Shown here one piece after another: positions 33,575 to 42,532 of a stretch of DNA of 64,000 nt. Position 1 is the first letter of the stretch. The number at the start of each line of letters is the position of its first letter. Location of the stretch: NCBI RefSeq assembly GCF_026241155.1, contig NZ_JAPFGP010000015.1, forward strand, positions 1-64,000, in the 5' to 3' direction. The translations under genes and the position numbers were made by a program. Below the pieces are notes generated by a model, which did no database searches, was not told where the DNA came from, and saw only the letters and a program-made list of their open reading frames with translations. Origin of the DNA: Paucibacter sp. PLA-PC-4 (lineage in GTDB: Bacteria > Pseudomonadota > Gammaproteobacteria > Burkholderiales > Burkholderiaceae_C).

Positions 33575-33609
33575 AAATTATCCTTTTATATCTTTGACGT
33601 GGATAATTT
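33575..33609. promoter_or_regulatory. Operator-like inverted repeat at the ATPase gene start
   Basis: AAATTATCC (33575-33583) and GGATAATTT (33601-33609) are perfect 9-bp arms; a third half-site GGATAAAA follows at 33620-33627. The AT-rich block begins one base upstream of the start codon, so binding would block translation or transcription initiation. Confidence 0.6.
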
Positions 33610-33822
33610 ATCAATCCTTGGATAAAAGTCGATAGTTCACACCACAGCCCTGGGGATCAGACATTTGCATCCGGCGGGACGAGGCGGGCTGCCTGCACCT
33701 GAATTGGCACTGCTGTAGATAACGCGTGCCATCAGCGCTGGCATCCTGGCTTTCCCCGCTGCTCGACACGGGCAGCAAGGAGCCGCTCCTCGGCCTTCCA
33801 GCGCTGGGTGAGGAGGGAAGAG

Positions 33823-34156
33823 ATGTTTGTGTCATCTCGAAATGTCGAGCGATCGTCGAGCGGCTGGCTCCTGCGCGCAGGGTCGTGCGGCTTGACTCTG
33901 CTGTTGCTCCCGATCAACTGCCCCCTCGCCACCTGGTTTTGCTCACCGAAGGCTCAGAGGATTGGTCGGTCGTCATGCTGTGCGCTTGCGGATGCGGCGA
34001 TCGTGTTGAGCTTCCTCTCTTCGCCGAGGCCCGTTCACGTGCAATCTGCGGACAGACTCCCGTGGTCGGGCAACCTTGCACCCCTCGATTTGGCGCAAAG
34101 ATGGGTGCAGGTCGCACTATTTTGTCCGCGCGGGCAGGGTCGCCTGGGTTAGATGA
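33823..34156 (+). pseudogene. DUF6527-family protein gene with a frameshift
   Basis: The frame reading LPPRHLVLLTEGSEDWSVVM and then CACGCGDRVELPL matches the first part of the DUF6527 family (CxCGCG zinc-type motif). Near 34034-34044 the match moves to another frame and continues RATLHPSIWRKDGCRSHYFV to a stop at 34156, the family's C-terminal PSIW...CRSHY motif. One missing base explains it. The start is uncertain: an ATG at 33823 after GGAGG is in a third frame. Some DUF6527 proteins are reported as proteases in bacterial ubiquitin-like operons. Confidence 0.72.
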
Positions 34157-34276
34157 GGATGTATGGGCAGTCGCCTCATCGAGCACTACCTGGAAGCGGC
34201 ATAGCCGGTACCTCCGGCCCAGCTCGCGGCGAAGCGATATTGGTTCGAGCCCAGGCGCTGGTCACGGGCCTGGCAG

Positions 34277-35167
34277 CTAGCCAGTCTTCGCTTTCACGAG
34301 CAGGAGGAACTCGGTCACCAGGCCGCTGACCTCCCGCTGCGCGAGTGCCCGCTCTTCGGGATCATCGAGGCCGTGGAACGACGCATATCGCCCGGGGCCA
34401 TCTTTTTCATGGCCGGCCGTCGTACCGTCGTCGCAGAACTTCATTTCCAGAATCGTCAACGCCCCTCGCAAGGGCGCCTCATGTTGGCCCGAGTTGAGTT
34501 TGGCGGCAAACTCGGCGGCAATCGACTCTGGCGAGGCCTTGTAGTAGCGCAGGACGTGGATGACGTCGGCGACGTCTTTGTGCTCGTAGCGGTGCTCCAT
34601 TGCCAGCGCTTTGAGGGTGACGAATGCAACGGCATCGGCATGACGAACGGTCTCGACCGAGATGCCATCGCCGTCCGGCCGTTCGACGCGGAGTTCCCGC
34701 TCCAAGTACCAGTCGCTGGCGATCCCCGCGTAGGGAATGCGGCAGGCCGAGATCTCCTCGCCGCCCAGGGACTCCACGCCCTTGCCGGCTGGATCGTCGG
34801 TGTTGACCAGGAACTCCACAACGATCCGCTCATTGTGGATATCGCGGGCCCACTGCCAAGAACTCGGCTTGCCATTCTTGACGTGCCGCTGGAAGCCAGC
34901 CGCCTTCAATTGATCGCGCAGCGAGCTGTAGTCCTCGCCCGCGGCCAGCACAGCGACATCGAGCACGACATCGACGTCGGTGGTGCCGACGTGTGCCGGC
35001 ACGTCGGGTGGCGCTTCGGGTGCCAGGTACCGCGGCACGAGACCACCGATCAGGCGAACCGTGGGCTTCAGGGTGCCAAACGCCTGGAGCAGCAGGACGA
35101 GCGCGATCTCGCAGGCCAGCGTCTTCCCCTTGCTGTATGCCTCCGCCGACTTGTGCTTTTCAGTCAT
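34277..35167 (-). CDS. AbiEii-like nucleotidyltransferase (toxin)
   Basis: 296 residues. LIGGLVPRYL and GTTDVDVVLDV are the nucleotidyltransferase core (GG...DxD) of the AbiEii/MNT group. Such toxins transfer nucleotides to targets and mediate abortive infection. It overlaps the upstream AbiEi-like gene by 8 bp, which fits a type IV toxin-antitoxin pair. Confidence 0.78.
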   Translation of the reverse strand: MTEKHKSAEAYSKGKTLACEIALVLLLQAFGTLKPTVRLIGGLVPRYLAPEAPPDVPAHVGTTDVDVVLDVAVLAAGEDYSSLRDQLKAAGFQRHVKNGKPSSWQWARDIHNERIVVEFLVNTDDPAGKGVESLGGEEISACRIPYAGIASDWYLERELRVERPDGDGISVETVRHADAVAFVTLKALAMEHRYEHKDVADVIHVLRYYKASPESIAAEFAAKLNSGQHEAPLRGALTILEMKFCDDGTTAGHEKDGPGRYASFHGLDDPEERALAQREVSGLVTEFLLLVKAKTG

Positions 35168-36284
35168 GGTCCGGCTCTCCCAGCTTCAGGACTCGTTCGC
35201 GGTATTCGCGGGCCAGTTCCTTGTTTCTTCCGACGCCGTCGAGCAAGTCGAGATACTGGATGAACGGACTGGTGAAGCGTGATTCGGGACGCTCCGGGTG
35301 CTCGTCAAGGAACTGCAGCGATGCCCCGGAGCGCTCGACGAAGGTGATGTTCGAGCCTTTGTCTGCTCGCTCGAGCCCCATCTCTTCGGCCCATGGTTTC
35401 GCCAGGCCGGGAGGCACGATGACCAGGACGCGGTCGACGACCGTCAGGTGCGGGACTCTTGCATTGGCGGCTGCGGCCCCGGAGATTGCCCATCCGCTGC
35501 GGCCGTCCATCTTCTGGAGGATGCGATCGACGATTCCGCCTCGACCACTTGCATAGGTGTAGAGCCGGGTGCGCGGCTCAGATCGAGCACGGCGCATCCA
35601 TTCGCCGCTCCAGGCATCGAGCAGCCCACCCGCATTCTTGAGTCGACGTCGCTGCGAGGGTCCGGATCCGGTCGCTTCGACCCAGTCGTGCTTCTCAAGC
35701 TCCTGCAGTGTCTTGGACACGGTGAACGTGGAGGTTTCAGCGTTAGCGGCCAGCTCGTTGCCCGCCACCCAGCCTTGCTCGCCCGTTCGATACCAATGCA
35801 TGAACAGGGCATGGACCACCTGTTCACGCGCTCCGTTGAAGAGACTGCCGATCTTTCGGTGAGGCGGCTGCTTGGAGGGGCGCTCAATGTCGATGAGCCA
35901 GGTGCGGTAGCGGAAGAGGAGCGTGCCCGAAGAGGATTCAAAGTAGTTGATGCCGGCGTCTCTCAGCACATCTTTCGCAGCGCTTGTGAGATGCCGTGCG
36001 GCGACGACGGGGACTGCCGGTGGCGCATCTTGCCCACGCTGGTCATTGAAACATGTCAGGAATTCAGCCAGGCGGTGGGCGTCACGGGGATAGATAGCGT
36101 TGACAGCTTCCACAGCAAGGTCGACAGCATCGGCCTGGTTCGGAAGCTTGACACGTAGAAGTGCGTCGAGTCTCTGACGCACGTCGAACTGTATTTCCTC
36201 GTGTTGGTCAAGGAGCTGGCTGTCCGTGGCCGCCTGGAGGGCATCCATGAACTCTTTCACCAGCATCTGCTCAGCTGCTTGCAT
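35160..36284 (-). CDS. AbiEi-like winged-helix antitoxin/regulator
   Basis: 374 residues. A central winged-helix segment (VAGNELAANAETSTFTVSKT, LEKHDW) is followed by a C-terminal domain ending SPFIQYLDLLDGVGRNKELA, as in AbiEi-family regulators. It probably represses the operon by binding the palindromes just upstream and antagonises the nucleotidyltransferase. No ribosome binding site is obvious at the first ATG; the ATG seven codons in (after GAGCAG) is an alternative. Confidence 0.75.
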   Translation of the reverse strand: MQAAEQMLVKEFMDALQAATDSQLLDQHEEIQFDVRQRLDALLRVKLPNQADAVDLAVEAVNAIYPRDAHRLAEFLTCFNDQRGQDAPPAVPVVAARHLTSAAKDVLRDAGINYFESSSGTLLFRYRTWLIDIERPSKQPPHRKIGSLFNGAREQVVHALFMHWYRTGEQGWVAGNELAANAETSTFTVSKTLQELEKHDWVEATGSGPSQRRRLKNAGGLLDAWSGEWMRRARSEPRTRLYTYASGRGGIVDRILQKMDGRSGWAISGAAAANARVPHLTVVDRVLVIVPPGLAKPWAEEMGLERADKGSNITFVERSGASLQFLDEHPERPESRFTSPFIQYLDLLDGVGRNKELAREYRERVLKLGEPDHD

Positions 36285-36289
36285 GGCTG

Positions 36290-36363
36290 TATATTAGCTG
36301 CGCAGCAAATATAGGTCAAATAGCTAACATATCTGCTAGCCTTTCAATTGCTGCACAGCAAAT
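36290..36363. promoter_or_regulatory. Repeated palindromic operators upstream of the AbiE-like operon
   Basis: A 24-bp near-perfect palindrome (36290-36313) is centred on GCTGCGCAGC with flanks TATATTA and AAATATA. A second copy, ATTGCTGCACAGCAAAT, lies at 36347-36363. Between them TAGC...GCTA (36322-36339) forms a weaker dyad. This matches the repeated operators AbiEi proteins use for autoregulation. Confidence 0.75.
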
Positions 36364-36370
36364 ATGGCCT

Positions 36371-36812
36371 CAATAGATAACATCGAAGCTTCTGATCACC
36401 ATGGGCGGTCGCCAGCCTTTCGAAGGGGGGCGCGCAGCAGCATGGTGAGATTGCCGGCATAAGACGATCGCCAAGGGTTTCAAGTGACTGTAGGTGGGCG
36501 CCCAGCCAACGACAAAGAGGTGCACGTTCTGTCGCAACAGGCCGAGAGGTTGAGGCAAACAGGTGTGGCGGACGGCCGAACCGCAACAAACTCGGCGCGC
36601 ATGAACTTCAAGGTGCCGCAGGTTATGCCTCTTGCCGACCTCGGTGCCGAGGCGCCAGTGGGCCGGCTGTTCAGCGAACGGATCGAACCGTTTCTACAAG
36701 GCAAGGATTGAGCCGGTCGAGTCGGCTGCCCTGCTGAACCGCCTCTCGACATCACTTTGGCCCGCTTTCGGCTTTGTATCTCAGACCTGTAGTTCAGCTC
36801 AGCGCGCGAATA
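36371..36812. other. Gene-free stretch between the AbiE-like operon and tRNA-Arg
   Basis: Open frames here have no coding character, and no integrase or attachment-site repeat of the tRNA 3' end is visible. Nothing supportable is seen. Confidence 0.5.
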
Positions 36813-36838
36813 GAAAAAGCCACCTCGCGGTGGCTTAA
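36813..36838 (-). terminator. Rho-independent terminator of tRNA-Arg
   Basis: AAAAAGCCACC, loop TCGC, then GGTGGCTTAA form a stem. On the minus strand it ends in a run of T, 15 bp after the tRNA 3' end. Confidence 0.85.
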
Positions 36839-36852
36839 CCTGTTGATTCCTA

Positions 36853-36928
36853 TGGTGCGCCCGGCTGGGATCGAACCAGCAACCCCTGCCTTCGGAGGGC
36901 AGTACTCTATCCATTGAGCTACGGGCGC
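36853..36928 (-). tRNA. tRNA-Arg (anticodon CCG)
   Basis: Full cloverleaf: acceptor GCGCCCG/CGGGCGC, anticodon stem CTGCC/GGCAG with loop CTCCGAA giving anticodon CCG, T-arm GGTTCGATCC, discriminator A and an encoded CCA. 76 nt. Confidence 0.96.
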
Positions 36929-37065
36929 AGCGCGTCGCATTCTAGCAGCGCTTGCGGCACCCGATGCCGAAGGCCGTTGGGGGCTCGCTATAATCTCGCG
37001 GTTGTGCTGCCCGCGCCTGAGCGGGGGCCCGATCTACTCCACTGCCCGACGCCAACGAGGATTTC

Positions 37066-37623
37066 ATGAGCGGAACCCAAGACCACGTGCACGACCACGA
37101 CGCCCAGCACGAAGAGGCGCATGAGGGACCGATCAAGACACCCAAGCAGCTGATCTGGGCCGTGGGGTTTGCCTTTGTTGTGCCGGTGATCGTGATCGTG
37201 ATGCTTGCCAGCTATGTGACCTCGGACAGCAAGCCCGCCGCCGGCAGCGAGGGCCTGGCGGAGCAGGCAGTGGCTGCCCGGATCCAGCCGGTCGGCGCCA
37301 TCGAGATCAAAGACCTGTCCGACGCCAGCGCGCTGAAGACCGGCGAGCAGGTCTACCTCGCCCAATGCGCGGCCTGCCATGGCGCCGGCGTTGCCGGTGC
37401 GCCGAAGTTGGCCGATGCGGCTGCCTGGGGCCCGCGGATCAAGACCGGTTTCGATACGCTGCTGACCTCGGCCTTGAAGGGCAAGGGTGCGATGGGTGCC
37501 CAGGGCGGCGGCGATCACAGCGACTTCGAGATCGCCCGTGCGGTGGTCTATATGAGTAATCAAGGTGGCGCCAAGTTCGACGAACCGAAGGCCCCGGCTG
37601 CGGCCGCTTCCGCCGCCCAGTAA
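37066..37623 (+). CDS. Membrane-anchored cytochrome c5-type protein
   Basis: 185 residues. A His/Glu-rich start, one membrane span (about LIWAVGFAFVVPVIVIVML), then a class I cytochrome domain with CAACH haem motif and distal Met in KGAMG. Electron carrier on the periplasmic face, probably to terminal oxidases. Followed by a strong terminator. Confidence 0.92.
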   Translation: MSGTQDHVHDHDAQHEEAHEGPIKTPKQLIWAVGFAFVVPVIVIVMLASYVTSDSKPAAGSEGLAEQAVAARIQPVGAIEIKDLSDASALKTGEQVYLAQCAACHGAGVAGAPKLADAAAWGPRIKTGFDTLLTSALKGKGAMGAQGGGDHSDFEIARAVVYMSNQGGAKFDEPKAPAAAASAAQ

Positions 37624-37660
37624 TCAAGAACCCAGCGGCTTCGGCGCGCACCGCAAACAA

Positions 37661-37681
37661 CCGGCTTCGGCCGGTTTTTTT
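37661..37681 (+). terminator. Rho-independent terminator
   Basis: CCGGC, loop TTCG, GCCGG and seven T residues, 37 bp after the cytochrome gene stop. Confidence 0.92.
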
Positions 37682-37708
37682 GTGCCCGCGCGCGGCTATG
37701 CTGGCGAC

Positions 37709-38473
37709 GTGAAGATCTTGCAAGGATGGACTCTTGTTGTCCTGCTGGCTTGGCAGGCAGCGCCGCTTGCCGCGCAGCCCTTGAATTGGCGCGTTTGCGT
37801 CACCGACATCGTCGTGCCGCCCTATCTGCACAACAATCCGCACCGCTTGGGCGTAGCTGAGCGCCTGCTGATCGATGCCGGCGAGGCGGTCGGCCTGCGT
37901 GTCGAACTGCTGAGGCTGCCGCCGCTGCGCTGCCGCCTGATGCTGGACAGCGCACAAGTCGAAGCTACGCTGGCCGCGCCGACGGCGCAAAACATGGCCG
38001 AGTTGGGCTTTCCTTTGCGCAATGGCGCCGTTGACCGCACGCGCAGGTTGGCCCATCTGCGCCTGCTGTGGGCCAAGAAGTCCGGGCGCGATCTGGACTG
38101 GGATGGTCAGCACTTGTTGGGCGCCGAGCCGGCCGCATTGGTCGTCGGCACGCGCGTCACGATGCGCGCGGCGATCGAGGTCTTGCAAAGCCAGGGCTTC
38201 AAGGTCGATAGCGCCGCGCTCAACACCCGCCAGCTGCTGGGCAAGCTGCTGGCCGGCCGGGTTGACCTTGCTGTCGGCATCGAGGAGGACCTGCGCCACG
38301 CGATCAGCGTGTCGAAGATGCAAGACCTGATCCTGCTGCCCCAGCCCTTTCTGGCGGTGGACTATTACGCCGCTATTGCGCCGGGGCTGGTGCCGGCGCA
38401 GCGGGAGCTGGCCGAGCGCTGGTGGGCCGAGATCACTCGGCTGCGCGAGCTGCCGCCCTATCGGCCCAATTGA
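37709..38473 (+). CDS. Periplasmic solute-binding-like protein
   Basis: 254 residues from a GTG at 37709. Leader KILQGWTLVVLLAWQAAPLAAQ, then a type 2 periplasmic-binding fold typical of family 3 amino-acid-binding or signalling domains (LLAGRVDLAVGIEEDL). No transporter genes are adjacent, so it may be an orphan sensor. The GTG sits right after the terminator and at the start of the leader. Confidence 0.7.
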   Translation: MKILQGWTLVVLLAWQAAPLAAQPLNWRVCVTDIVVPPYLHNNPHRLGVAERLLIDAGEAVGLRVELLRLPPLRCRLMLDSAQVEATLAAPTAQNMAELGFPLRNGAVDRTRRLAHLRLLWAKKSGRDLDWDGQHLLGAEPAALVVGTRVTMRAAIEVLQSQGFKVDSAALNTRQLLGKLLAGRVDLAVGIEEDLRHAISVSKMQDLILLPQPFLAVDYYAAIAPGLVPAQRELAERWWAEITRLRELPPYRPN

Positions 38474-38481
38474 GGCCGGTT

Positions 38482-39015
38482 TCAGAGCGGCGCCGGCCGG
38501 TCCATCACGCCGTGCCGGTGCAGCAACTCGGCATGGCTGCTGGGCTCGGGCTGCCACAGCCCGGCCTCGACGGCGTCGGCGGCCAGCTCCATGTCAAGGC
38601 TGTGCACCAGGCCCAGGCCCAGCTCTGTGCTTAGCAGCAGCCTGTCCTGCTCATCGAGCCAGACGGCGTTCACCTGCCGGGCCGGCAGCCCGGTGTGGCT
38701 ATGGATCAGCGGCGCGGTCGTCGTGCCTGTTGTCAGCCGCCAAATCCAGGGCGCGGCCTCCAGCTCGACATAGACGCGCTGCGGTCCGTTCTGGAAGTAC
38801 CAGGCGCCCTGCGGATCGGCGGCGTAGTTGCGTTCGATGAATTCGCGCAGCTTTTCGTGATTGATGCGGCTACCCTTGACCTGCGGGAAGGCCCCAGCCG
38901 CCTGGATGCGCTCGTCGCGCATATACCAGTCGCCGCGAGCGTCCAGCGCCAGCCAGCCGTAGCAATGCGGGACATTGGGCCATTTCTTCAGCGCGGCTTC
39001 GACGATGGGGTCCAT
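38482..39015 (-). CDS. Conserved hypothetical protein of beta-proteobacteria
   Basis: 177 residues starting MDPIVEAALKKWPNVPHCYG, a recognisable DUF-type family whose number I cannot assign with confidence. It is soluble with Trp-rich strands. It belongs to the operon with the YheT-type hydrolase and the NTF2-like gene. Confidence 0.75.
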   Translation of the reverse strand: MDPIVEAALKKWPNVPHCYGWLALDARGDWYMRDERIQAAGAFPQVKGSRINHEKLREFIERNYAADPQGAWYFQNGPQRVYVELEAAPWIWRLTTGTTTAPLIHSHTGLPARQVNAVWLDEQDRLLLSTELGLGLVHSLDMELAADAVEAGLWQPEPSSHAELLHRHGVMDRPAPL

Positions 39016-39024
39016 AACGGCAGT

Positions 39025-39999
39025 CTAAATCGCTTGCGCCAGCCAGTCGCAGACCTGGCCGGGCATCGCCAGCACATGGCCCGGCGGTGCGCCGGCTGGG
39101 AAGCCGACATGGCCGCCCTGGGCCGGTTGCCACAGGGTCACATGGGAGCCGGTGTCGGCCGGGCCGGGCAGGCAGGCGGCTGGCACAAAGGGGTCGTTGA
39201 GCGTGTTCAGCACAAGAGCCGGGATGCGGATTTGGCGCAGATGCGGCTTGGCCGAGGCGCGCGACCAATAGTCCTCGGTGTCGCGAAAACCGTGTAGCGG
39301 CGCGGTGAACAGATTGTCGAACTCGTAGAGATCGCGCGCCTGGCGCAGCCGTTCGCCGTCGAACAGACCCGGGTGCTGCTGCAGCTTGCGCAAGGCCTTG
39401 GGCACCATGGTGCGCAAGAACATGCGGGTATAGACCAGGCGGTTGAAGCCACGGCCGATCGCGTGGCCGGAGGCCGCCAGATCCACCGGCGAGCAAATCG
39501 AGCAGACCGCGCGCGCGGTGGCCGCCGCGCTCTGGCCCATCTCCTCGGCCCAGCGCAGCAGGGCATTGCCGCCCAGCGAGACGCCGGCTGCGATCAGCGG
39601 CCCGGTGTGGCCGGCCTTGAGCCGGGCCAGCATCCAGCCGATCTCTTCGAAGTCGCCCGAGTGGTAGGCGCGCGGCGCGAGGTTCAGCTCGCCCGAGCAG
39701 CCGCGGAAATGCGGCAGCGCGAAGGCCCAGCCGCGCGCGCGGGCGATCGCCGCGAAGGCCTGTACGTACTGGCTTTGCGAGCTGCCTTCCAATCCGTGGA
39801 ACAGCACCAGCAGCGCTTGGCCTGGGTTGGGCGGTGCGTCGAGAAAATCGACATCGACGAAGTCGCCGTCCGGCGTGTTCCAGCGCTCGCGCCGGAACTG
39901 CGGCGCGGCGCCCTCGAAGCGGCGTGAGAACAGTGCCGGCCAGATGGTTTGCGCATGGCCGCCGGGCAGCCACGGCGGCGCCCGGTAGGCGAGCGCCAT
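39025..39999 (-). CDS. YheT-family alpha/beta hydrolase
   Basis: 324 residues. N-terminal GGHAQTIWPALF is the YheT signature; nucleophile elbow GVSLGGN and a C-terminal catalytic His (GGHVGF) are present. Likely an esterase. The ATG at 39999 overlaps the upstream stop as ATGA, favouring it over a TTG three bases earlier. Confidence 0.9.
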   Translation of the reverse strand: MALAYRAPPWLPGGHAQTIWPALFSRRFEGAAPQFRRERWNTPDGDFVDVDFLDAPPNPGQALLVLFHGLEGSSQSQYVQAFAAIARARGWAFALPHFRGCSGELNLAPRAYHSGDFEEIGWMLARLKAGHTGPLIAAGVSLGGNALLRWAEEMGQSAAATARAVCSICSPVDLAASGHAIGRGFNRLVYTRMFLRTMVPKALRKLQQHPGLFDGERLRQARDLYEFDNLFTAPLHGFRDTEDYWSRASAKPHLRQIRIPALVLNTLNDPFVPAACLPGPADTGSHVTLWQPAQGGHVGFPAGAPPGHVLAMPGQVCDWLAQAI

Positions 40000-40448
40000 C
40001 AATGAAGGGTGGCCGGTTCCTCGACCACTTCCTGGATATCGTGCGCGGTGCCGGGGCTGGCATGGTGGACCACCATGCGCCAGCCCATCGCTGTCTTCAG
40101 ATAAACATTGGTGGCAATGACCCAGGCGCTTTGCTGGCCCTCGGGGCCTTGCACCTGAACTCTCTCCAGCACCTGATGGATGGCGGTGTCGCCGGTGTGC
40201 AGGCGCCGCACCCGTTCGGGATGGACCGAGATCGCACCCTGGCCGAACACCGACTCGAAGGCCGCACGGATCGCGCCCAGGCCGACTACGCGCGGGCCGC
40301 CGGGGTGCACGCAGGAGACCTCCTCCTCATCGGCCCAGACCTCCATCAGCCGCTCAAGATCGGCGCTTTGCAGCGCCTCGTAGAACTGTTGCTCGGTGTC
40401 TTCCGGCGAAGCGAGCAGGGCGGCTGTCTGGGCTTTGGGTCGCATCAT
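39999..40448 (-). CDS. SnoaL/NTF2-like protein
   Basis: 149 residues with the NTF2-like pattern FYEALQSADLERLMEVWADE and VHPGG. Small cone-shaped fold binding hydrophobic ligands; function unknown. Heads the operon with the YheT gene and is divergent from the ECF sigma gene. Confidence 0.82.
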   Translation of the reverse strand: MMRPKAQTAALLASPEDTEQQFYEALQSADLERLMEVWADEEEVSCVHPGGPRVVGLGAIRAAFESVFGQGAISVHPERVRRLHTGDTAIHQVLERVQVQGPEGQQSAWVIATNVYLKTAMGWRMVVHHASPGTAHDIQEVVEEPATLH

Positions 40449-40539
40449 GATGGGTCGATTGTAAGAAGCGGGGGCGGCGCTGGCATGTCAAAGGGTTGTC
40501 CATGCATCCAAATCCAAAGCCGGCACGTAAGAATGGGGC

Positions 40540-41190
40540 ATGAGCACACCCAACCCCGCATGGAGCGAGCGCAGCCAGGAACTGGCCCAGCTGCTCGCCC
40601 GCACCGCCCTGGGCGACCGCCAGGCCTTCGAGGCCCTGTACCGCGCCACCAGTGCTCAGCTGTTCGGCGTGGTACTGCGCATCAATCATGACCGGGCCCA
40701 GGCCGAGGAAGTGTTGCAGGAGGTGTTCGTCAACATCTGGCGCGCTGCCGGCGGCTTTGACGCCCGGCTGGCCCAACCGCTGACCTGGCTGACCAGTCTG
40801 GCCCGCAACCGCGCGATAGACAGCCTTCGCCGGCGTGCCGCCGAGCCGGCCACCGTCAGCCGCTTCCAGGGCCTGGACGATGGCAGCGATGAGGGGGGTG
40901 AGCGCGATCTGCTGGAGGCCATGCCCAGCGCCGAGGCCGGCCCGCTGGACCTGCTCGACGCCGCCAGCCAGGCCCATGAGCTGCAGCGCTGCATGCAAGC
41001 CTTGAGCGGCGAGCAGCGCTCCAGCTTGGCGCTGGCCTATTACCAGGGCCTGTCGCATGCCGAGGTGGCCCAGCAGATGAGTCAGCCGCTGGGCACGGTC
41101 AAGAGCTGGGTGCGGCGCGGCCTGCAAAGCCTGCGCAACTGTCTGGACCGCGCGGCCGGCCTGGTCGGCGCCAGCAAGGGAGCGCTCTGA
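40540..41190 (+). CDS. ECF RNA polymerase sigma factor (SigK/RpoE-like)
   Basis: 216 residues. Region 2 (AEEVLQEVFVNIWR) and region 4 helix-turn-helix (HAEVAQQMSQPLGTVKSWVR) are clear. It shares one base with the anti-sigma start (TGATG), so both are made together. Directs transcription of a small stress regulon, probably including the DUF3455 gene downstream. Confidence 0.93.
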   Translation: MSTPNPAWSERSQELAQLLARTALGDRQAFEALYRATSAQLFGVVLRINHDRAQAEEVLQEVFVNIWRAAGGFDARLAQPLTWLTSLARNRAIDSLRRRAAEPATVSRFQGLDDGSDEGGERDLLEAMPSAEAGPLDLLDAASQAHELQRCMQALSGEQRSSLALAYYQGLSHAEVAQQMSQPLGTVKSWVRRGLQSLRNCLDRAAGLVGASKGAL

Positions 41191-41873
41191 TGGACTACAG
41201 CCGCCCCGATCTGGCCGAGAAACTGGCCGCCGAATATGCGCTGGGTGTGCTGCGCGGTGGCGCACGGCGACGCTTCGAGCGCCTGCTGCCGGCCCATCCG
41301 GCGCTGCAGGATGCCGTGCAGGCCTGGCAACAGCGCCTGCAGCCGCTGGCCGCGCCGGTGGCGCCGGTGACGCCGCCGCCCCAGGTCTGGGCCGCGGTGC
41401 AGCGCCGCCTGTTCGGCGAGCCTGAGCGCTCGCCGAGCTGGTGGCAGCGCCTGGGCCTGTGGCAGGGCTTTGCCGGCGTGGCCGGCACCGGTGCCCTGGC
41501 CCTGGCCCTGCTGCTGGCTCAGCCGCAGCCGGTGCAGCCGCCGTTGGTGATCGTGCTGAACGCGACGCCTGAAGGCGCCGGCTTTGCCAAGGCCGGCTTT
41601 GTCGCCAGCGTCAGCGCCGACGGCGGCGCCCTGGTGCTCAAACCGCTGGGCGAGCTGACGGTGGAACAGGGCCGGGCGCTGGAGCTGTGGGCCGTGCCGG
41701 GCAAGGGCGCGCCGCGCTCGCTGGGCCTGGTCTCGACGGCGGCGGCAGCGACGACCGTGCTGCGCGCCCATTTGCTGCAGGACACGGCTGCTTTTGCCGT
41801 CAGCCTGGAGCCCAGCGGCGGCTCGCCGACCGGCGCGCCGACCGGGCCTATCGTCTCGGCCGGGCACATCTAG
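41190..41873 (+). CDS. Membrane anti-sigma factor, RskA type
   Basis: 227 residues. N-terminal zinc-less anti-sigma region (LAAEYALGVLRGGARRRFE), one membrane span (FAGVAGTGALALALLLA), then a periplasmic RskA domain with ELWAVPG. Holds the upstream sigma factor inactive at the membrane. Confidence 0.9.
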   Translation: MDYSRPDLAEKLAAEYALGVLRGGARRRFERLLPAHPALQDAVQAWQQRLQPLAAPVAPVTPPPQVWAAVQRRLFGEPERSPSWWQRLGLWQGFAGVAGTGALALALLLAQPQPVQPPLVIVLNATPEGAGFAKAGFVASVSADGGALVLKPLGELTVEQGRALELWAVPGKGAPRSLGLVSTAAAATTVLRAHLLQDTAAFAVSLEPSGGSPTGAPTGPIVSAGHI

Positions 41874-41947
41874 TTTTTCTTTGCATCCGATCCTCCAAGG
41901 GCTGCGTAAGAGAGGACTCCAACCCCCAAACCTTCGAGGAGTTCGCG

Positions 41948-42490
41948 ATGAAAAAGACATCCCTGATGCTGTTGCTGCCGGTCGCCCTGCTGGGCGCCTG
42001 CGCCTCCACGCCGATGATGACAAGTAGCATGGTCGACAACGCTGCGCTGCCCGAGGCGGTGCGTGCGCCGGCCGGCAGCAAGCAGACGATGTGGACTGTC
42101 GGTGCCGGCGAGATCACCTATGAATGCCGCGAGAAGGCCGCGATGGCCGGCCAGTACGAATGGGTCTTCGTGACCCCGGTGGCCACGCTGAAGAACGCGG
42201 CCGGCGCGGTGGTCGGCAAGTATTACGGCGGCCCGACCTGGGAGGCCAATGACGGCTCCAAGGTCACCGGCAAGCAGCTGGCCGTGGCGCCGAGCACGCC
42301 GGGCAGCATCCCGTTGCAACTGGTCAAGGCCGACCCCGCGATGGGGATGGGCGCGATGCAGGGTGTCAGCCACATCCAGCGTCTGAAGACTCAGGGCGGT
42401 GTGGCGCCGGCGGCGGCTTGCGGCATGGCCAACAAGGGCGAGCGCCGCCAGGTGGCCTATCAGGCCGATTACGTGTTTTACAGCATGTAA
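41948..42490 (+). CDS. DUF3455-family lipoprotein
   Basis: 180 residues with lipobox LLGACAS. The body contains the DUF3455 pattern (YECREKAAMAGQYEWVFVTP, YYGGPTWEANDGSKVTG). The family is often linked to ECF sigma operons. The ATG is chosen at the leader start, preceded by GAGGAG. Confidence 0.88.
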   Translation: MKKTSLMLLLPVALLGACASTPMMTSSMVDNAALPEAVRAPAGSKQTMWTVGAGEITYECREKAAMAGQYEWVFVTPVATLKNAAGAVVGKYYGGPTWEANDGSKVTGKQLAVAPSTPGSIPLQLVKADPAMGMGAMQGVSHIQRLKTQGGVAPAAACGMANKGERRQVAYQADYVFYSM

Positions 42491-42532
42491 GCCGCAGCTG
42501 GCGGGGGCATAGAGCTCCCGCCTGGCGCTTGC

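Noticed and set aside
36290-36928. Integrative island attached to tRNA-Arg
   Set aside because: No integrase gene and no second copy of the tRNA 3' end were seen in the accessory patch 32353-36365.
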